A stretch of 64,000 nucleotides of DNA. It comes from Allobosea psychrotolerans (GTDB taxonomy: Bacteria > Pseudomonadota > Alphaproteobacteria > Rhizobiales > Beijerinckiaceae). This document shows positions 17,800 through 26,931 of the stretch, one piece after another (position 1 is the stretch's first letter; every line of letters begins with the position of its first letter). The stretch is from the NCBI RefSeq assembly GCF_002917105.1, contig NZ_PQFZ01000006.1, forward strand, positions 1 to 64,000, given 5' to 3'. The translations under genes and the position numbers were made by a program. The notes under the pieces were generated by a model that saw nothing but the letters and a program-made list of their open reading frames with translations, did not search any database and was not told the origin of the DNA.

Positions 17800-18624
17800 T
17801 CAATTTCCGGCAGTGCTCGCCGTCACGCCGGGGTCGACCTTCAAGCTCGAGGCTTCGACCACGGCGGTGCCGATCATCGTCTTCACCGAAATGCGCACCG
17901 GGACCATCACATTCGTCCCCGCCACCGGCGCGAGCCAGACGCTGATGTCCTTGTTCTCGGCCATGAACTTGGTGCTGGGCCGCAGCGCCCTGTGGCCGGC
18001 GATCGGCACATAACGCACCTGGCAGATCGCAACCGGGCCGCCATAGCCGTCCAGCTTGACCTCCCGGGAGCCGGCATAGCTCATCTTGATGTCATAGCGG
18101 GCCGCCCCGTCGAAGATCGGCAGCGTGCGGTTGCAGGCGCTCGCGCTGCCGCCCTTGCCGTCGACAGGCATCAGGAAGGCACTGAGCGGATCCAGGATAT
18201 TGCGCTTGTGGCTGTCCGTCAGCGGTACGCGGTCCGGCTTGAAGTCGATCGGCGGAACGATCTCGATCGCCTGGACATTGCCGCCGCCGAGCGCCATGCG
18301 CACGGTCCGGCTCTCGCTGGAGCTGGCGGAGCTGATCGCGAAGGTCGCCGCCATCGGCTTGCCGCCATTGATATTGCCGGTCGCCGCGCCCGAGCCGCGC
18401 CCGCCGGTGAAGCCGCCGACCAAGCCGGTCAGCTTCGCCACGATGTCGAGCTTGTAGCCGCTGGAATCGATGCCGCCGCTGAGATTCGCCGTGCCGAGCG
18501 TCAGTCCCAGCAGCGAGACCTGGTATTTCGCGTCGAGCGAGGCGGCCTGCGCCGGCAGACTCGTCGCCGCCAGCATCGCGACAAGGGACAACCCGGCCAG
18601 GGACGGCGCGATGGCGGGTTTCAT
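17800..18624 (-). CDS. DUF3108 domain-containing secreted protein
   Basis: 274 residues from ATG 18624, which has GGAGG six bases upstream; a longer in-frame start at 18699 lacks this. Signal peptide about 1-26 (LSLVAMLAATSLPAQA). The mature part begins LDAKYQVSLLGLTLGTANLSG, the pattern of DUF3108 (periplasmic, possibly lipoprotein-localisation-like folds), and has a central LDPLSAFLMPV and paired cysteines (ACNRTLP ... ICQVRYVPIAGHR). Function unknown. It is divergent from rpmB, a pairing common in this order. Confidence 0.82.
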   Translation of the reverse strand: MKPAIAPSLAGLSLVAMLAATSLPAQAASLDAKYQVSLLGLTLGTANLSGGIDSSGYKLDIVAKLTGLVGGFTGGRGSGAATGNINGGKPMAATFAISSASSSESRTVRMALGGGNVQAIEIVPPIDFKPDRVPLTDSHKRNILDPLSAFLMPVDGKGGSASACNRTLPIFDGAARYDIKMSYAGSREVKLDGYGGPVAICQVRYVPIAGHRALRPSTKFMAENKDISVWLAPVAGTNVMVPVRISVKTMIGTAVVEASSLKVDPGVTASTAGN

Positions 18625-18776
18625 CCGTTTCCTCCGAGCTTCGGGTATGATGTGCAATGCACTGCGAATCGGTCTGAATCGTGACCTGTTTCGCGGCATT
18701 TGGCGAGCCGCGCGCCGGTCCGACCTCTTTCTCCCGTTGCCGTCGGCCGCAACGCGCCGCTATCGGCGAGTTCTCC

Positions 18777-18805
18777 TTGACGCCGCCGCCTGCCTTGGCT
18801 ATGGA
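18777..18805 (+). promoter_or_regulatory. rpmB promoter
   Basis: TTGACG (18777-18782), a 17-base spacer and TATGGA (18800-18805) form a strong alphaproteobacterial housekeeping promoter about 95 bases before the rpmB start codon. Confidence 0.6.
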
Positions 18806-18900
18806 ACCGCGACTTCAATTTGACTTCCGGTGCTCATGTCCGGCACGTCGCGTGTCGGCATTTTTGTTTGAGCGAACCGGTTGCAGCAAGGAACGATGAC

Positions 18901-19188
18901 ATGGCCCGCCGTTGCGAACTGACCGGGAAAGGTACCCTGACCGGGCACCTCGTCAGCCACTCGAACCGCAAGACCAAGACGGTTTTCCGTCCCAACCTCG
19001 TGCAGGTCACGCTGCAGTCGGATGCGCTGGGCCGTTCGGTTCGTCTGCGCGTCTCGGCCAATGCCCTGCGCACGGTCGACCATCGCGGCGGCCTCGACGC
19101 CTTCCTGGTCAAGGCTCCGGCCGCCGACCTTTCGGCTGGCGCCCTGACCCTGAAGCGCGACATCGAGAAGAAGCTCGCCACCGCCTGA
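18901..19188 (+). CDS. rpmB: 50S ribosomal protein L28
   Basis: 95 residues, the alphaproteobacterial L28 length. Starts [11 protein letters not shown], with the following [19 protein letters not shown], and has the C-terminal [21 protein letters not shown] of L28. ATG 18901 is preceded by AAGGA eight bases away; the frame is open upstream to 18820, but that extension does not resemble L28. Component of the large ribosomal subunit. Preceded by a promoter at 18777 and followed by a terminator at 19215, so it is probably monocistronic. Confidence 0.98.
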   Translation: MARRCELTGKGTLTGHLVSHSNRKTKTVFRPNLVQVTLQSDALGRSVRLRVSANALRTVDHRGGLDAFLVKAPAADLSAGALTLKRDIEKKLATA

Positions 19189-19214
19189 GCGATCGAGTCC
19201 TTCGCGATTGAATG

Positions 19215-19238
19215 AAGCGGCCGGAAGGCCGCTTTTTT
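19215..19238 (+). terminator. rpmB intrinsic terminator
   Basis: AAGCGGCC (19215-19222), loop GGAA, GGCCGCTT (19227-19234), then a run of T to 19238. It lies 27 bases after the rpmB stop. Confidence 0.85.
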
Positions 19239-19261
19239 CGTTTGAGCTGAGGCCCCGCCAT

Positions 19262-19382
19262 TCGCAGACGCAGCCCCCGGGTCCGATCTTCGATCGGCCC
19301 AAGGATAAATTCCGCGGAAATCCGAGACGCTCTGCCCGGAGGGTCCTCCTTCAGAGATGGTCGGGGCAAGCCCGACCATGAC
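19262..19382. repeat. Dispersed intergenic repeat, family E copy 1
   Basis: On the minus strand it contains TTTATCCTTGGGCCGATCG and AAGATCGGACCCGGGGGCTG, nearly identical to 58976-59020 on the plus strand. At 19357-19379 ATGGTCGGG pairs with CCCGACCAT around a 5-base loop, the same hairpin as at 58869-58891. Confidence 0.75.
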
Positions 19383-19391
19383 GGCAACTGC

Positions 19392-20396
19392 TCAAGCCAG
19401 CTCGAATTCCAGCAGGATCGTCCGCTGCAGGAACGAGAAATTATCGTCCGAGATCAGCGTCAGGATCGTCTTGCCCTGCTCCAGATGGACGGCCAAGCCC
19501 TCCATATTGTCGATCTCCTGGCCGAGATCGGCCTCGATCAGATAGGGGCCGTCGAGCACCGCTCCGGGCTTGATGCCTGCCCCGGCGATCCGGCGGATGC
19601 GCATGCCGACGCCGCGCAGCGGCCGATACCAGCGCTCCAGCACCAGCATGTCGCCGCCGGGCAGGAAGGCGAGATCGGTGATGTCGAAGCCGTCATGGCG
19701 CGCGAGCTGGAACAGGCCCGGCTGCCGGCCGCCGAGGATGATGCCGAGCGTCGGATCAAGCTCGCCGCCCGAGCGCTCGGCGATGGCGACGAGCGCGCCC
19801 GCAAGCGGATGGCCGGTTGGCGCGACGCCGATCGCCTCCAGCCCGCGATTGCTCGGCAGGCGCTTGACCTCGCGCGGCACCGGCACGATGCGGGCGCGCG
19901 ACGCGACGCCCTCTTTCGCCCAGTCGAAGCGCAGGATGTCATGCGTCCGCTCGACGCCGATATAGGCGACGCCGTCCGCGATCGTCAGGCTCTCCGTGTC
20001 GTAATAGCGCGAGCGGTGCAGCGGCTTGCCGGACGCCCCGAGGATGGGCGCAAGCTCCGCCCCTTCGAGCGCAACGATACGGCCACCTTGCGAGCGCGGC
20101 CTCGCCGTCAGCCAGAAGCCATTATCGGTGATGGAGACAAGCTCAACCCCGCCCGGTGAGCGCCACAGTCCGGAAAAACCGCCAAAACGCGGATGGTTTG
20201 CGGTCAGGACGAGCCCGCCGCGGAAGTTCAACTGGCCGAAACGCGTCTTCTCGGGGCTGCGCGGCTCGAACGCCTTGATCGGACGCGCCGAGATCGCAAT
20301 CGGAATGAGCGGCTGCTCGGAGGATTGGGCGAGAGTGGGCGGAGCCAGGCCGAGCGAGGATATCCCCGCGAGCGCTTGGCGACGAGTCAGACGCAT
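19392..20396 (-). CDS. Esterase-like activity of phytase family protein
   Basis: 334 residues. A twin-arginine-like signal (LTRRQALAGISSLGLAPPTLA) suggests Tat export. The mature protein has the beta-propeller pattern of the family often named esterase-like activity of phytase: FGGFSGLWRSPGG, LVSITDNGFWLTARPR, YYDTESLTIADGVAYIGVERTHDILRF, RGLEAIGVAPTG, FDITDLAFLPGGDMLVLERWYRPLRGVGMRI (read in pieces) and DNMEGLAVH near the end. Substrate unproven. It lies downstream of cobT in the same direction, an arrangement usual in Hyphomicrobiales. Confidence 0.85.
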   Translation of the reverse strand: MRLTRRQALAGISSLGLAPPTLAQSSEQPLIPIAISARPIKAFEPRSPEKTRFGQLNFRGGLVLTANHPRFGGFSGLWRSPGGVELVSITDNGFWLTARPRSQGGRIVALEGAELAPILGASGKPLHRSRYYDTESLTIADGVAYIGVERTHDILRFDWAKEGVASRARIVPVPREVKRLPSNRGLEAIGVAPTGHPLAGALVAIAERSGGELDPTLGIILGGRQPGLFQLARHDGFDITDLAFLPGGDMLVLERWYRPLRGVGMRIRRIAGAGIKPGAVLDGPYLIEADLGQEIDNMEGLAVHLEQGKTILTLISDDNFSFLQRTILLEFELA

Positions 20397-20414
20397 CAGA
20401 GCAAGGCGATGACG

Positions 20415-20580
20415 GCGCGGGGAACCCCTCTCCTGTAAGGAGAGGGGCAGGGGTGAGGTGTCGGCCCCTGGACCAGTTGGTTTCGCATCTTACAGCGAGG
20501 TAGCCGTGGGGTCGCCGCCAAGGCGTCAAACGGCCGACCCCTCACCCTGCTCTCTCCCTTCGGGAGAGGGTTCCCCGCGC
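20415..20580. mobile_element. MITE-like element with about 50-bp imperfect terminal inverted repeats
   Basis: The left end reads GCGCGGGGAACCC then CTCTCCTGTAAGGAGAGG and GGCAGGGGTGAGGTGTCGGCC. The right end, reverse-complemented, reads GCGCGGGGAACCC then TCTCCCGAAGGGAGAGAG and CAGGGTGAGGGGTCGGCC. About 64 bases separate the arms. It has no coding capacity and lies between cobT and the phytase-like gene. I see no clear target-site duplication. It could be a miniature inverted-repeat transposable element or an unclassified palindromic repeat. Confidence 0.6.
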
Positions 20581-20604
20581 GTGCCAATGCAGCCGGCGAG
20601 GTTT

Positions 20605-22503
20605 TCACTGCAGCCGCCGCGCCCCGCGCGATTTCGTCGCCAGCCCGCCATCCTCCTCGAAGAGCTCGGCCAGCTTCTCGGTCATGACGCCGCCCAGCTC
20701 CTCGGCATCGACGATGGTAACGGCGCGGCGGTAATAGCGCGTGACGTCATGGCCGATGCCGATGGCGATCAGCTCGACCGGCGAACGCGTCTCGATTTCG
20801 GCGATGACATGGCGCAGATGCCGCTCGAGATAATTGCCGGCATTGACAGAAAGCGTGGAATCATCGACCGGCGCGCCGTCCGAGATCACCATCAGGATCT
20901 TGCGCTGCTCGGGCCGCGCCAGCAGGCGCTTATGCGCCCAGTCCAGCGCCTCGCCGTCGATATTCTCCTTGAGCAGGCCCTCGCGCATCATCAGCCCGAG
21001 ATTCTTGCGCGCCCGGCGCCAGGGCGCATCGGCTGCCTTGTAGATGATGTGGCGCAGGTCGTTGAGACGGCCGGGAGCCGCCGGCTTGCCCGATTGCAGC
21101 CAGGCCTCGCGCGAAAGCCCGCCCTTCCAGGCCCGGGTGGTGAAGCCCAGAAGCTCGACCTTGACGCCGCAACGCTCCAGCGTGCGCGCCAGGATATCGG
21201 CGCAGGTCGCCGCGACCGTGATCGGCCGGCCGCGCATCGAGCCGGAATTATCGATCAGCAGCGTCACCACCGTATCGCGGAAATTCACGTCCGATTCCTG
21301 GCGGAAGGAAAGCGGCTGGTAGGGATCGATAATGATGCGCGGCAGGCGGGCGGGATCGAGCGCGCCCTCCTCCAGATCGAACTGCCAGGAGCGGTTCTGC
21401 TGCGCCATCAGCCGGCGCTGGAGCCGGTTCGCGAGGCGAGCCACGACGCCTTGGAGATGGGCGAGTTGCTTGTCGAGATAGGCACGCAGCCGCGTCAGCT
21501 CCTCGGCGTCGCAGAGCTCCTCGGCCGTGACGACCTCGTCGAATTTCTGCGTATAGGCCTTGTAGTCCGTCACCGGGCGGTCGTTCGGCTTGCCCTCGCG
21601 CGGACGCGGCGCTTCGCCGGCTTCCTCGGACTCGGAATTCTCGTCCTCGTCCTCCCAGTCGCCGGCCGGCGCGTCGGTCGCCTCCGAGGCGCCCTCCTGC
21701 AACTCCTCGGTCGCGTCATCGCTGACCTCGACCTCGGAACGCTCGCCCTGGCTCTCCTGCTCGGCCTCGCCGTCCTGCTGCTGCTGCTCGTCGGAGGACT
21801 GGTCCTGGTTGTCCTCGTCCTGCTCGTCGTCCTGGCCCTGGCTGGTCTGCTCGGCCATGTCGAGCGAGGCCAGCATATCGCGCACGGTACGGGCGAAGGC
21901 GCGCTGATCCTCGACGGATTTCGCCAGACGGTCGAGATCGGCCCCGGCCTTGGCCTCGATCTGCTCGCGCCAGAGATCGACCAGCTTCTCGGCAGCCTTG
22001 GGCGGCTTCAGCCCCGTCAGGCGCTCACGCACCATCAAGGCGAGCGCATCCTCCAGCGGCGCGTCGGCGCGGTCGGTGATCTCCTCATAACGCCCGCCGC
22101 GATGGTAGCGGTCCTCCAGCATGGCGGTGATGTTGCCGGCCATGCCGCTCATCCGGCGCGAACCGACGCATTCGACGCGCGACTGCTCGACGGCGTCGAA
22201 CACAGCGCGCGCCGCATCACCTTCGGGCGCGGCGCGGCGATGCACCGTCGCGTCATGGCAGGCGAGCCTGAGCGCCATCGAATCGGCATGGCCGCGCAGG
22301 ATCGCGACATCCTGGGCGGTGAGCTTGCGCGGCGGCTCGGGCAGGCGGGCGCGCTCGCCGACGAGCGAGGGTTTGTCGGCCGCGAAGACGATCTCCATCT
22401 CGGGCTTGCGCGCGATCGCCTTCATCGCGCCGGAGATGGCGCGCTTCAGCGGCTCCGCTGGCGCTTCCTTGGTCTGGCCGGGCTTGCGATTGGAGATGCT
22501 CAT
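20605..22503 (-). CDS. cobT: Cobaltochelatase subunit CobT
   Basis: 632 residues from ATG 22503, which overlaps the stop of the upstream GNAT gene. With CobN and CobS it inserts cobalt into hydrogenobyrinic acid a,c-diamide in aerobic B12 synthesis. N-terminal CobT domain ([19 protein letters not shown]), a central Asp/Glu/Gln/Ser-rich linker of about 110 residues (roughly 245-355), then a von Willebrand A-type domain with MIDAS motif [14 protein letters not shown] and a conserved TTRAWKGG. All are typical. It is the last gene of the apparent cobS-GFA-GNAT-cobT transcription unit. Confidence 0.96.
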   Translation of the reverse strand: MSISNRKPGQTKEAPAEPLKRAISGAMKAIARKPEMEIVFAADKPSLVGERARLPEPPRKLTAQDVAILRGHADSMALRLACHDATVHRRAAPEGDAARAVFDAVEQSRVECVGSRRMSGMAGNITAMLEDRYHRGGRYEEITDRADAPLEDALALMVRERLTGLKPPKAAEKLVDLWREQIEAKAGADLDRLAKSVEDQRAFARTVRDMLASLDMAEQTSQGQDDEQDEDNQDQSSDEQQQQDGEAEQESQGERSEVEVSDDATEELQEGASEATDAPAGDWEDEDENSESEEAGEAPRPREGKPNDRPVTDYKAYTQKFDEVVTAEELCDAEELTRLRAYLDKQLAHLQGVVARLANRLQRRLMAQQNRSWQFDLEEGALDPARLPRIIIDPYQPLSFRQESDVNFRDTVVTLLIDNSGSMRGRPITVAATCADILARTLERCGVKVELLGFTTRAWKGGLSREAWLQSGKPAAPGRLNDLRHIIYKAADAPWRRARKNLGLMMREGLLKENIDGEALDWAHKRLLARPEQRKILMVISDGAPVDDSTLSVNAGNYLERHLRHVIAEIETRSPVELIAIGIGHDVTRYYRRAVTIVDAEELGGVMTEKLAELFEEDGGLATKSRGARRLQ

Positions 22504-22916
22504 AGCGCCTTCGTGAAGTGATGAATGCGATGACCGGCTACCGGATAGTCCTCCATCCGGCCGCATTCGCGATAGCCCAGCCGAGGATAGAAATCCGGGG
22601 CCTGCAGGCTCATCGTGCTCAGATAGACGCCGCGCGCGCCATGGTCCCGCGCGGTCTGTTCGGCCTGCGCCACCAGCGCCTCGCCAAAGCCGGCGCCGCG
22701 ACGGCTCCCATCGACCCAGAGCAGGTCGACATGAAGCCACTCCCATTTCAGCTCGCCGACGAGCCCGCCGACAATCGCCCCGCTCTCGTCGCGCAGGCTG
22801 ATCGCGAGCGGCTTCGTATTGCGCGGACCGATCTTCGCCTCGTTAAAGGCGGACAGGCCGCGCAGAACCGCGGCGCGGGTCTCGTCCTGGTCCGGTTCGA
22901 CGACGATCGCGACCAT
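22500..22916 (-). CDS. GNAT family N-acetyltransferase
   Basis: 138 residues. GNAT core: [27 protein letters not shown] contains the acetyl-CoA pyrophosphate-binding R/Q-x-x-G-x-G/A-type loop (RRGAGFG), preceded by a [12 protein letters not shown] strand and followed by [20 protein letters not shown]. Probably acetylates a small molecule; substrate not evident. Its stop overlaps cobT's start, and it starts eight bases after the GFA gene, so it is embedded in the cobS-cobT unit. Confidence 0.85.
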   Translation of the reverse strand: MVAIVVEPDQDETRAAVLRGLSAFNEAKIGPRNTKPLAISLRDESGAIVGGLVGELKWEWLHVDLLWVDGSRRGAGFGEALVAQAEQTARDHGARGVYLSTMSLQAPDFYPRLGYRECGRMEDYPVAGHRIHHFTKAL

Positions 22917-22924
22917 CTTCGCTC

Positions 22925-23281
22925 CTAGCGCGAACGCCCATCATACAATGTCGGCTGCAGCTCGGCCGGCTCGACGCCGCTCAGGCAGCGCGCATTGATC
23001 GCGACCATCGGCGTACCATCCGGCAAACTGGCGCGCGCGAAGGATTCGATGCCGCAACTCTCGCAGAACAGATGCTGGATCTTCTGCGTGTTGAAGCGGT
23101 ACTCGGTCAGTGCCTCTTCTCCCTTCAACAGGGTGAAGGCCTGCGCCGGACTGAAGGCCAGCACCGAGCCGCGGCGCTGGCAATAGGAGCAGTTGCAGGT
23201 GATCGTCTTGTCGAGATCGACTTCGACCTCATAGGCGACGCGGCCGCAATGGCAGCTTCCCTCGTAGCGCGCGCTCCCCAT
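22925..23281 (-). CDS. GFA / CENP-V fold protein
   Basis: 118 residues. Zinc-binding cysteines of the GFA (glutathione-dependent formaldehyde-activating) family: GSCHCGRVAYE, then CNCSYCQRRG and FCESCGIESFAR, with VAINARCLSGVEP near the end. The named role of family members in formaldehyde-glutathione condensation is not general, so activity is open. It lies 15 bases after cobS and eight bases before the GNAT gene, inside the cobS-cobT unit. Confidence 0.88.
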   Translation of the reverse strand: MGSARYEGSCHCGRVAYEVEVDLDKTITCNCSYCQRRGSVLAFSPAQAFTLLKGEEALTEYRFNTQKIQHLFCESCGIESFARASLPDGTPMVAINARCLSGVEPAELQPTLYDGRSR

Positions 23282-23296
23282 GACCGGCCGCTCCTG

Positions 23297-24280
23297 TCAG
23301 CTCAGCACCACGTTCACCGCGCTCTCCGGCAGCTCCTTGCCGAAGGAGCGCTGGAAGAACTCGGCCACCAGCGTGCGCTCCATCTCGTCGCATTTGTTCA
23401 GGAACGTCACCCGGAAGGCGAAGCCGATATCGCCGAAGATCGCGGCGTTCTCGGCCCAGGTGATCACGGTACGCGGGCTCATCACGGTCGAGAGATCGCC
23501 GTTCATGAAAGCGTTGCGGGTGAGATCGGCGACGCGCACCATCTTGTTGACGATGTCCTTGCCCTCCGGCGTGGCCTGATAGTGCTTCGACTTTGCGAGC
23601 ACGATCGCGACTTCGTTGTCATGGGGCAGGTAGTTCAGCGTGGTCACGATCGACCAGCGGTCCATCTGGCCCTGGTTGATCTGCTGCGTGCCGTGATAGA
23701 GGCCCGAGGTGTCGCCGAGGCCGACCGTATTGGCGGTGGCGAAGAGGCGGAAGCAGGGATGCGGGCGGATGACGCGCTTCTGGTCGAGCAGCGTCAGCTT
23801 GCCGGACTGCTCGAGCACGCGCTGGATCACGAACATCACATCGGGGCGGCCGGCGTCGTATTCGTCGAAGACCAGCGCGATGTTGTTCTGCAAGGCCCAG
23901 GGCAGGATGCCGTCCTGGAACTCGGTGATCTGCTTGCCTTCCTTCAGCACGATCGCGTCCTTGCCGACGAGATCGAGCCGGGAGACGTGGCTGTCGAGGT
24001 TGACGCGCACGCAGGGCCAGTTCAGGCGAGCGGCAACCTGCTCGATATGGGTCGATTTGCCGGTGCCGTGATAGCCCGAGATCATCACGCGCCGGTTATG
24101 CGCAAAGCCGGCCAGGATCGCGATCGTGGTGTCGCGGTCGAAGCGGTAATCCGGATCGAAATCGGGAACATGCGCCTCCACCTTGGAATAGGCCGGCACT
24201 TCGAGGTCTGAATCAATCCCGAAGGTCTGACGCACCGACAACTTCATGTCGGGAAGGCCTTGGGTGGTCGTCGTCGTCAT
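23297..24280 (-). CDS. cobS: Cobaltochelatase subunit CobS
   Basis: 327 residues from ATG 24280 (GGAG nine bases upstream); the frame is open further 5' to 24442, but CobS proteins start near here. AAA+ MoxR-like ATPase: Walker A GYHGTGKS (69-76), Walker [11 protein letters not shown], sensor region [14 protein letters not shown] and an arginine-finger region around [12 protein letters not shown]-terminal [20 protein letters not shown] is characteristic of CobS. It powers cobalt insertion with CobN and CobT. No cobalamin-riboswitch features are visible in the 249 bases upstream. Confidence 0.96.
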   Translation of the reverse strand: MTTTTTQGLPDMKLSVRQTFGIDSDLEVPAYSKVEAHVPDFDPDYRFDRDTTIAILAGFAHNRRVMISGYHGTGKSTHIEQVAARLNWPCVRVNLDSHVSRLDLVGKDAIVLKEGKQITEFQDGILPWALQNNIALVFDEYDAGRPDVMFVIQRVLEQSGKLTLLDQKRVIRPHPCFRLFATANTVGLGDTSGLYHGTQQINQGQMDRWSIVTTLNYLPHDNEVAIVLAKSKHYQATPEGKDIVNKMVRVADLTRNAFMNGDLSTVMSPRTVITWAENAAIFGDIGFAFRVTFLNKCDEMERTLVAEFFQRSFGKELPESAVNVVLS

Positions 24281-24529
24281 CTGGCTTGTCTCCGGGCATG
24301 GGACAGGTCCGGGAGAGGACCGGTTGTCCCAAGAGCCGACCGAAAAGGGAGGCGTACGCTGTCTAACTAAAGCGAAAGACCGGCAGCGGCAATTCGCAAA
24401 CCGCCGGGGCGGGAATTCCCGGCGGACATGTCGGATTCGCAACGGACGTGCCAGCAGGGCCCGCTCATCCGAAGAAAGCGCCGAATCCGTCTCCCATCCG
24501 AGAGTTGGAGCCGGATCAATGCGAAAAAC

Positions 24530-25675
24530 CTAGCCCCGCCCGCCGAGAAGCCGCGCCACGATGCCGCAAACAGCAGCGCCACCGCTGCGGTCAATCGTCA
24601 CGCTCCGCTCGGGAGCATCGGTCAGCATCGATTCGACGGCCTGCTTCAGCAGCCTTGGCGTGAGTGGCGTTTCACCATCGAGGCGCAGGCAACGCGCCAG
24701 CCCCGCCCGGTCCATCGCCTCCGCGCGTATCGCCTGCTCGGTCTCGTTGCCGGCATCGAACGGCACGACGAGGGCCGGCCGGCCGGCCGCCACGAGATCG
24801 AGCACCGTATTGTAGCCGGCCTGGCTGATCGACAGCGCGCAGCCGGCAAGCAGCGCCGGAAAATCCGGCCGCGCCCATTCCACGATCACATGGGCGGGCG
24901 CTGAATCACGCAGGCCCGCAAATGCTGCCTCGGATACGCCTCGCCCGACGAGAATGCGCCAGCCCCGAGCCTGGCCGAGCAGGCCGGCGGCAGCGACGCA
25001 GAGCTCGAACAGCGGCAGCGCAGCCGCCGAGCCGCCGCCGGAGACGATGATTTCGCCATGATCGATCGCGGCGACTTTCGCCGCCGCATCCGCCAGATAG
25101 CCCGTGTAATGCAGCCGTCCGGCCAATTCCGGCGAGGCCGGCCAGGATGCCTCCAGCGGCAGGAAGGCGGCATCGCCATGCACCAGCACCCCATCGAAAT
25201 GGCTGGCGATGCGCTGCTCCGCCTCGGCGATCCGCTCAGTGCGCGGGGCGACCAGCACGTCGCGGATCGAGGACAGCACCAGGAGTTGCGGATTCGCCGC
25301 CTTCGCCGCGGCAATCAGCTCCATGAACTCGCCGGCGAGTTGCCGCCGCCCGAACGGGAAATGCTCGGTGACGACGATATCGGGCCGCAGCGACGTCGCA
25401 AGGCTGCTCAGCATCGCCTGCCGTGTCGCGCGACGTTCCGAACCGATCGGTTGCCCGGCCTCGTCGAGCAGATTGCGGAAATCGACGCCCTCGACCTTGA
25501 CCGGAGGAAGCTGCACGAAAGCGAAGGGCTCGTCCTGGCGCGTGGCCAGAGGCATGCCGCCGCTCGCCAGCGTCACCTCATGTCCAGCTCCGGCCAGCGC
25601 CCGTGCCAGATGCCGCGCCCGCACGAGATGGCCGCTGCCCAGGAGATGCGTCACCGCGATCAGGATGCGTGGCAT
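24530..25675 (-). CDS. Predicted glycosyltransferase (MurG-like, COG4671 type)
   Basis: 381 residues. ATG 25675 shares its A with the upstream stop (TGATG); TTG at 25678 is an alternative. N-terminal LGSGHLVRARHLARALAGAGHEVTLASGG and C-terminal GGGSAAALPLFE, ISQAGYNTVLDLVAAGRPALVVPF give the GT-B fold of MurG/UGT-like enzymes: the AGYNTVLD...PALVVP segment is the nucleotide-sugar site. Acceptor unknown. It is coupled to a second glycosyltransferase and a methyltransferase-like gene, and is a distant paralogue of the 42101-43384 product. Confidence 0.8.
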   Translation of the reverse strand: MPRILIAVTHLLGSGHLVRARHLARALAGAGHEVTLASGGMPLATRQDEPFAFVQLPPVKVEGVDFRNLLDEAGQPIGSERRATRQAMLSSLATSLRPDIVVTEHFPFGRRQLAGEFMELIAAAKAANPQLLVLSSIRDVLVAPRTERIAEAEQRIASHFDGVLVHGDAAFLPLEASWPASPELAGRLHYTGYLADAAAKVAAIDHGEIIVSGGGSAAALPLFELCVAAAGLLGQARGWRILVGRGVSEAAFAGLRDSAPAHVIVEWARPDFPALLAGCALSISQAGYNTVLDLVAAGRPALVVPFDAGNETEQAIRAEAMDRAGLARCLRLDGETPLTPRLLKQAVESMLTDAPERSVTIDRSGGAAVCGIVARLLGGRG

Positions 25676-26931
25676 CAACCGCGCCCGCCTGCCCGCGCTG
25701 AGCTCAGCAGCTTCCGATAGATGCGGTCGAGCCCGGCTGCCGCCGAAAATTCCTGCGTCAGCCTTGCATGCGCCGCAGCGCCCAGCGCCGCACGCCGTTC
25801 CGGTGCCATCGCAAGCTCGGCCATGGCCTGTGCCAGCGCAGCGACGTCGCCCGGCGCAACCAGCACACCCTCGACGCCATCGCCGATGAATTCGGGAATG
25901 CCGGCGAAATCCGTGGCGACGATCGGCAGCGCCTGGCTCGCCGCTTCCATCACGACATTGGGCAGGCCGTCGCGGTCGCCATTATCGGCCTGCTTTGAAG
26001 GCAGCACGAAGAGATCGGCCTCACGCAAGGCGGTCACGACCGCAGCCTGCGCCTGCGGCCCTGCCCAGGTGACGCGCTCCGACAGCCCGAGCACCTCGGC
26101 CAGTATTTTCAGCCCCTTCAATTTCTCGCCGCCGCCGATATGGGTCAAACGCCAATGCAGCGTGGCCGGCAAGCGCGCCAGCGCCGACAGGAGATCGTCG
26201 AAGCCCTTCTTCTCGACCGCGCGGCCAATGGTGACGAAGCGCACCGGATCGGCCGGATCGCCGCCATCGCGCCCCAGGCGCGACGGTGGAGGCGGAAAGC
26301 GGGCGAGGTCGAGCCCATGATAGACCAGCGCGACCTTGTCGGCCCGGTCGCTCAGGCGCGCGAGCTCGGCATGGCCGTCGCGCGTGCAGGTCACGCCCCA
26401 GGCCGCAGCGGCAATCTTCTCGCGCTTCTCCCAATCCGGCGTCGTCCAGATATCCTTGGCATGGGCCGAGAATGACCAGCTCAGCCGGCGCAGCAGCGCC
26501 ACATAGCGGATCACAGAGGCCGGCGTGTGCAGATAATGCACATGCAGATGCGCGATGCCTGCCGGCAACTCATGCGCCATCACACAGGCCTGGCCGAGCC
26601 GGCGCAGGCGATTGCGCGTGGGATCGCGCGCAAGGTCGCGCAGGAAGACGGCGGCGAGCCTGAGCACCCCCGGCCGTCGCAGCGCGCTCAAGGCGCCGCG
26701 CAGAACGCGGCGGGGATCGTCATGCAGATATTCCGGCAGATACGTCACCGGCGCTGTGATCTGCTTGTGCATCAGATGGCGATCGGCATCGGTGGGATGA
26801 CGCAACGACCAGATGGCGAAGGGCAGGCCGCGCTGCTGCAGTCCGAGCAGCTCCTGGGCGATGAAGGTTTCCGACAGGCGCGGATAGCCCTTCATCGCAA
26901 TCGCGACGAGCGGCTCGGGCGCGGTGCTCAT
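25675..26931 (-). CDS. Glycosyltransferase family 4-like, group 1
   Basis: 418 residues from ATG 26931, in an ATGA overlap with the upstream gene. N-terminal YPRLSETFIAQELLGLQ is the WsaF/colanic-acid-type glycosyltransferase start; HLHVHYLHTPASVIRYVALL, FSAHAKDIW and the C-terminal RFVTIGRAVEKKGFDDLLSAL, then FVLPSKQADNGDRDGLPNVVMEA with the EX7E-like motif typical of GT4, complete the GT-B fold. It would transfer a nucleotide sugar to an extracellular polysaccharide intermediate. Part of a three-gene coupled glycan cluster. Confidence 0.88.
   Translation of the reverse strand: MSTAPEPLVAIAMKGYPRLSETFIAQELLGLQQRGLPFAIWSLRHPTDADRHLMHKQITAPVTYLPEYLHDDPRRVLRGALSALRRPGVLRLAAVFLRDLARDPTRNRLRRLGQACVMAHELPAGIAHLHVHYLHTPASVIRYVALLRRLSWSFSAHAKDIWTTPDWEKREKIAAAAWGVTCTRDGHAELARLSDRADKVALVYHGLDLARFPPPPSRLGRDGGDPADPVRFVTIGRAVEKKGFDDLLSALARLPATLHWRLTHIGGGEKLKGLKILAEVLGLSERVTWAGPQAQAAVVTALREADLFVLPSKQADNGDRDGLPNVVMEAASQALPIVATDFAGIPEFIGDGVEGVLVAPGDVAALAQAMAELAMAPERRAALGAAAHARLTQEFSAAAGLDRIYRKLLSSARAGGRG

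Noticed and set aside
20458..22521. A plus-strand open frame of 687 codons opposite cobT
   Set aside because: cobT on the minus strand is clear; the antisense translation has no recognisable motif.
24281..24529. Cobalamin riboswitch upstream of cobS
   Set aside because: No B12-box-like sequence or multi-stem pattern could be seen.
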